From: Pseudopithomyces maydicus
Lineage: Eukaryota > Ascomycota > Dothideomycetes > Pleosporales > Didymosphaeriaceae
Reading direction: 5' to 3'
DNA: 64,000 nucleotides
Assembly: GCA_026873275.1 (NCBI GenBank)
Contig: JANTUC010000005.1
Coordinates: 372,001 to 436,000, forward strand
This document shows, in pieces, positions 59,287-64,000 of the stretch. The first letter of the stretch is position 1, and each line of letters opens with the position of its first letter. The position numbers and the translations under genes are program-made. A model generated the notes under the pieces. The model did no database searches, was not told the DNA's origin, and saw only the letters and a list, made by a program, of their open reading frames with translations.

Positions 59287-60205
59287 TTAGTGGCCAGCGT
59301 GCTCGCTGTGGTCCCTGGCGCGGTATCCGACAAGCTTGAAACGGCCGATGATTTCACCAACAGAGAAGAAACCGATGACCTCGGCGGCGATGATACCAGC
59401 AGCTGCCCACTGTTGTTGGGAGAGGCCGCGGACACGGTTGAGGACGTTGACGGGCTGGGCGGCGCTTGACTCGGCGGTTTTGACACCTGCGTTGAAGAGA
59501 CTCGTGGGGTTCTTGAGCGCGTTGGTCACGGGCTCGAGGTATTTTGAGATGGTGGCCATGTTTCTGCATCTTTTGTTAGATTCTCGGATGGAATTGCGCT
59601 TATCAAGGGAAATCGTACGGTGGCGCCATGCCGCGCTGGTGTGCAACGAGCTTGCCGAGCTCAAGACCGACCCGTGAGTAGAAGATGACGCGCGGGATCA
59701 GACCTACAGAAGGGTCAAGTTAGCATGCTGTTCTGGATGATAGTCGATCGCAAGCATTGGGCTGCGTTCAACAACACTCGGAGCTTCTGGCCGCCACGCG
59801 CCACCCGCATGGCCGAAGCAAGACCATGAGAGCTCCGGTTCGTGCCATTGAACATCTCCATGGTTCTTGGGCATATAAAAACGGCGTTTTCATATCCAAC
59901 GTTGCCTTCTGCCTGAGCGACGACCCGGGATTCGCGTACTGACCTTGCACTCCGTTGATCAGCCTCCCTGTCCGGCCTCCAACCTTGCTCGCAGCGTTCG
60001 TGGCGGCGCTGCCGACCTTGCTCGCCGCAGCGCTTGCGGACGAGGTGACGCGGGTGAGGCCCTCGGATGCCTTGGACGAGATCGCGGAAGCCTTCTCCTT
60101 GGCAGCGCCGGCGGCTTCGGACGTGGACGAGGCATTGCGGATGCCCGCGCGGCGGACGGCGAAAGTCGAGCGCCGCAGCACTTGGCGGGATGCTGCGAGA
60201 GACAT
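59287..60205 (-). CDS. ATP20: Mitochondrial F1Fo ATP synthase subunit g
   Basis: Three exons, 60205-59944, 59703-59619 and 59563-59287, 207 residues. Subunit g sits in the inner membrane at the dimer interface of ATP synthase and helps shape cristae. The N-terminus is an Arg/Ser-rich, acid-poor presequence (MSLAASRQVLRRSTFAVRRAG). An Ala/Ser-rich helix follows, then the family core INGVQGLIPRVIFYSRVGLE and LGKLVAHQRGMAPP, then NALKNPTSLF and a single C-terminal membrane helix containing AAGIIAAEVIGFFSVGEIIG (a GxxxG-like pattern, as known for dimerisation in this family). The core only becomes visible after joining exon 1 and exon 2 across a 240-bp intron whose donor is GTCAGT. No frame repair is needed. 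Confidence 0.9.
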
Positions 60206-62161
60206 TGTGAGAGGTTCCGGGCGCGGATTGGCGATGGGGTGGTGATGGATGGGGCCTGGGGACTGGAGGTTGGGAGCTTGGTCGAAGATTTTCGGGGATA
60301 GCAGGGCTACAATCCCTGGTCTGTGCGCTCAGCTCGGCAGGTTTAGGATGACCATCAACATTCACCTTGCACGTGCAGGGTACAAACGTTATAAAGTTTA
60401 TTGTTTGGCCGCTGGCAATATGAGTCGTGATACGAGCTTGATATTTCCTAGTCACTCATACTATTTCGAGCGCTTGGGTGGATACTAATACAGTGACGTG
60501 GCACCGCGCCCACCAACATTTACGTATTGTAGTCATATCAGCACTTCTAAACGATACCAAGTTCCATTAATTAACATAAGAACCACCCAATGATTTTATT
60601 CTTGCGTTTATAGTATCGATTTTTCGCATGGGAAATGTCGCGATCTTCTGCCGGTATCACGTATTCTCCACTTCAAAAGGGAAACCAAGTACCATACCTC
60701 CATTTTTCTATCCGTGTTATCTCTCCAAAAGAAACAATACCAAAGTATAAATAAGTTACTTATCATGGCCCTGAGAGATCTGATACAGTATTGTCCATAT
60801 CCGTGCAAAGAAGCCTGCCCACCCTTACTTTTGCCATGATTGCAACAAAATTGCGGAGAACCAAACTAAATCTACCGCCATATCAAAATTTCCCCATCAC
60901 CCAATGCATAGTCCAGCAGTTTAGACTAGGCATACGCAATAATGTCAAAGATAAAGCATACATATGTGTAAAACATCCCCAACACCAATCTAACTTACCT
61001 TTGAAGTCCTTCCCAGCACAATCGAAAGATATTCGAGACCAAGTACTCCGATATACGTATTTTTCTCAGAAGCTATATAGCTAACACACATAATAACCCA
61101 TATCAAGCCCTTATTACCTCTGAACTTTGGAAGCCGGTCGCAATGTTTGCCTTGTCATCTGGATTATTTGCAGCTTAGGTCCTACCGGATATGATTGGAG
61201 TCATTGTTTTTATCTGAGATACCGATTATGATAGTTTTGACAAGGTATGCGTTGATGAGAAGGCTGATTGTATGTATGTGGAGTGGACGGGCAAAATTAA
61301 GTTAGGTGGGGGGAATGGAGGTGTGTATGTAGGTGTGTGTGGACTTGCAACTTTTCCTTCATACGCAAGTATGTATATATACTTGAATGTTTCTTCGGCC
61401 CTCGGTGTGGGGGCTGATTTCGCTGGATGTACCTCTACATGGATGATTGGATAACGTTATGGTGCACAAGGAAGGTTTTACTGCATATGTAGCTAGGTGG
61501 TCGTGTGGCTTTAGGTGTGCAACATTGTAATTATCATCGATATGGAAATCGAGGATTCGAATGCTGCGTTAGAGCTGTGATACTTACCCAGCACATACCG
61601 CACTGTCAGATGCCAACAGGCACAGCCAACCAAGCCCACCTCCTCACCAAGCATTGCGTGACATAGCACTACCTACCCTCGGCCTCCCAAGTACCCATAC
61701 AGCCATCTCTCTATCGATGTAACCTACCAAGCCAATCAGCCCCCTGCACAGACATACATACACACGCCTGCTCACCCGGATTACTGATCCCGACCCTTTC
61801 ACCAACCTCGGCAAAATCCATCGTCTCACAAATATCACACACAAGTCACACACAAGTCACACACACACAATCTCCTCAAAGCCAGTCATTTGATTTAACA
61901 TTTGTCATGACATTCATTCGTAGGTTCGAGTTTCGCACTCAGGGATATATATAAATATCTACGTTGAAGATATCCACCGCCCAATGACCCGGAAACACGT
62001 CAGTCCATCCATCCCAAGAATAGTACGTATACAAGGTGGAAATTGAGGGATATCGAAAGGCCGTTTCGGAGAGGAAATCGTGATGGACCTAATCGGCCGT
62101 GTGGAGTTTCGTGGCCCCAATTCTTGGCGGAAACAGAGCGGAGCTATTACTATCCAGAGGC
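60206..62161. other. Intergenic region, ATP20 / permease
   Basis: About 2 kb, rather AT-rich (60.5-61.1 kb). No gene supported. It carries the ATP20 promoter and the permease 3' end. Confidence 0.45.
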
Positions 62162-63948
62162 TTAGATGGTGTATCGGAAACCGGGCTGGTGGTCGTCCTG
62201 GGGAGGTGTTAGTATTTTGATTTCCATTTGATAATCAGAACGAGTAGGGTTGGTATTCCGTAGCGAGATACGAAACTCCGATGTAGAAAGGGGGAGAAAA
62301 CTTACATCGCTAGACTCCAGCTCAACCTCACCACGTTCCGCCTTTGCATTCGAGCGCATGAACTTCAGCGTCAACAGTCCCACAATGACGATGGATAGCA
62401 GGCAGCACGCAATGCAAGCGTAGATTCCTGGTCGGTAGTTCGGCGCATCTTGTGTACGGAAGACAAGACCTCCTGCAATACCACCGATACCTCCAAAGCC
62501 AACGAGAGTCGCCGAGCAGAAAGCACGCTTCCACTGGCCGCGGATGTTGTTTGCCTGGTAGGACATGGCAGCTGGGATGTTGCTGTTGGCGCCGGCAGTC
62601 GTCAGGAAAACACCAAAGTACTGTACAGCAGGCGACTTGGCGAAGCCCATGATGGGGAGACCAATGAGGCAAACGACCATGTTGAAGATGATGATGGGTC
62701 CACGGATCCTGTACTTGTCACCTGCCCAGCCGGTGCCGTACATGATGATACCGGCAAAAGCGTAAGGGGGAGCTACAAGACATTGCGATTCGCCGATGGT
62801 GAAGCCCATCTTGTCGTGTAGAATGATTGGCAAGAAGTAGGCCAGGGCATATGTCACTGTGGTGGTGTTGAAGAAGATCTGGATCGCAGTTAGTAAAGAT
62901 GGCGCAAATCTTGTGGGAAAACAAACTCACCATAGCATAGCCCCAGATCTTGATGTCCAATGCAGCACGGAAGAACTTGGGGGCCGAAAATGCCTCAGGC
63001 TTTGCATCTCCACGGTCACGGTCGACGCGCGCAATAATGAACTTGGCTTCACGCTCATTAAGGAACCTCCAACTCTTGTGGGCCTTGTCGGGAAAGTCAA
63101 CAAGCGCCACGTACGCACCGAAACCCAGCGCGCAAGTCAGAGCTCCTTCGATGATGAAGATCCAGCGCCAGCCGGTCAAGCCTGCGTGACCAGGGCATGG
63201 GTAGACTGCTTTGAGCTTCGCGGGCATGCCGGGCAAATCGCAGGTTCCGGTCTTGCCTCCCAACTGCATCAAGCCGAAAGCGAGGATACCAGCGCAGGCT
63301 GAGGCCAAACTTCCGAGCATATAAAACACGGAGTAGCGCTTGCCGACATCAAAACGGGTGTACCAGGTGGACAAAAGGTAAACAACAGAGGGGAAGAAAC
63401 CTGCTTCGAGTATACCGAGAACAACACGGAGACCTGCCAGAGACTCCCAGTCCTTGACGAACCCCATACCAATCATGACGGCGCCCCATGCGGTAGTAAT
63501 GACTGACAAGTGGAGACGTGGGCCAAGCTTGCGGATCAGGACTGTGGATGGAGGCTGGAAGATGATGTAGGTGATGAAGAATACTAGGGTCACAACGGAG
63601 TACCGTGAAACTGTGCTTCCAGCTGGGAAGGGGAGTGTGAGTGTCAGCTCTGCATTCATGCTGATGTCTTGTCAGCTGGGTGGTTCTTGCTGTAGTGGGG
63701 TAAGCCAATGCCTACCCAGCAACTGCGGCAGCCGACAGATTGGTGCGGTCCATCAAACTGATGCAGTACAGAGCGCCGACGGTCAAGACGAGACGGCGGT
63801 CGATGCGATGAATGATCTTCCTGGCCTCCTTCTCGGTGAACTCAGACTCGTAGTCGTAGTCACCGTCGTAGGAGGTCTTGGTAGGGCTGCGCTCCACATC
63901 CTCGGTCATGGCCGGGTCGGGAGTCTTCTCAATGCCTGGCTGAACCAT
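62162..63948 (-). CDS. MFS permease, anion:cation symporter (Dal5/Tna1-like) family
   Basis: Four exons (63948-63716, 63660-62931, 62878-62306, 62197-62162) with phases that agree, 523 residues. After a charged cytosolic N-terminus comes IDRRLVLTVGALYCISLMDRTNLSAAAVAG, the typical first helix of the ACS family. The first half ends with GWRWIFIIEGALT and the second contains GWAGDKYRIRG and NIRGQWKRAFCSA, the conserved motif preceding helix 11 of Dal5-type proteins. About 12 membrane segments are seen. Relatives carry allantoate, nicotinate, pantothenate or small organic anions with protons across the plasma membrane; the substrate cannot be read here. The last exon encodes only 11 residues (DDHQPGFRYTI). 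Confidence 0.9.
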
Positions 63949-64000
63949 GGTGGGCAGTGTCGAGGAAGGAGGAGGATAGGAAGAGAGAGGAGTGCAGATC

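Noticed and set aside
59715..60455. 246-residue frame overlapping ATP20
   Set aside because: Off-frame reading through ATP20 exon 1 and its intron; the spliced subunit g model explains the region.

Overview
The window is nuclear DNA of a filamentous ascomycete (Pezizomycotina, probably Dothideomycetes; the class is inference). Evidence: short GT-AG introns of about 47-167 bp with CTAAC/CTGAC-like branch points, fungal Zn2Cys6 and Clr5-type regulators, a hybrid histidine kinase, a Cps1-type glycosyltransferase, an ATP synthase subunit g and a mitochondrial lysyl-tRNA synthetase. There are no operons, CRISPR arrays or rRNA genes, and no tRNA that I can support.

Layout. (1) 1-15.2 kb is the right-hand part of a secondary-metabolite cluster: the 3' part of a nonribosomal peptide synthetase, a DHA2-type MFS exporter, a stand-alone AflR-type C-terminal domain, a complete AflR-like Zn2Cys6 activator, an O-methyltransferase, an MFS transporter relic and a cytochrome P450. 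(2) 16.9-38.4 kb is ordinary gene space: a small secreted Cys-rich protein, mitochondrial LysRS (MSK1), an aquaporin with a long N-terminal tail, a Thp1/MUG-type mismatch DNA glycosylase, a CYSTM protein, a WW-domain protein, a PAS/GAF hybrid histidine kinase and a Clr5-domain protein. (3) 39.4-41.9 kb holds a tandem pair for oxidative L-rhamnose catabolism (L-rhamnose 1-dehydrogenase and L-rhamnono-lactonase). (4) 41.9-56.5 kb is gene-poor, with GC-rich minisatellites and long homopolymers, interrupted only by a Cps1-like GT2 gene. (5) 56.5-64 kb holds ROK1 DEAD-box helicase, ATP synthase subunit g and an anion:cation symporter family permease.

A key point for any reader is that about half of the genes carry frame breaks that can each be repaired by adding one base, usually in a homopolymer (C or G runs most often). 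After correction each spliced length becomes a multiple of three and conserved motifs run through. The breaks hit essential genes (MSK1) as well as the NRPS. They therefore look like systematic single-base deletions of the assembly rather than gene decay. Gene models below are given as genomic spans with introns and frame breaks stated.

How the cluster works together (inference): the AflR-like protein would activate the NRPS, methyltransferase and P450 genes; the NRPS builds the peptide; the methyltransferase and P450 tailor it; the DHA2 transporter exports it. The truncated AflR-domain protein may modulate the activator. The product cannot be named from the sequence.
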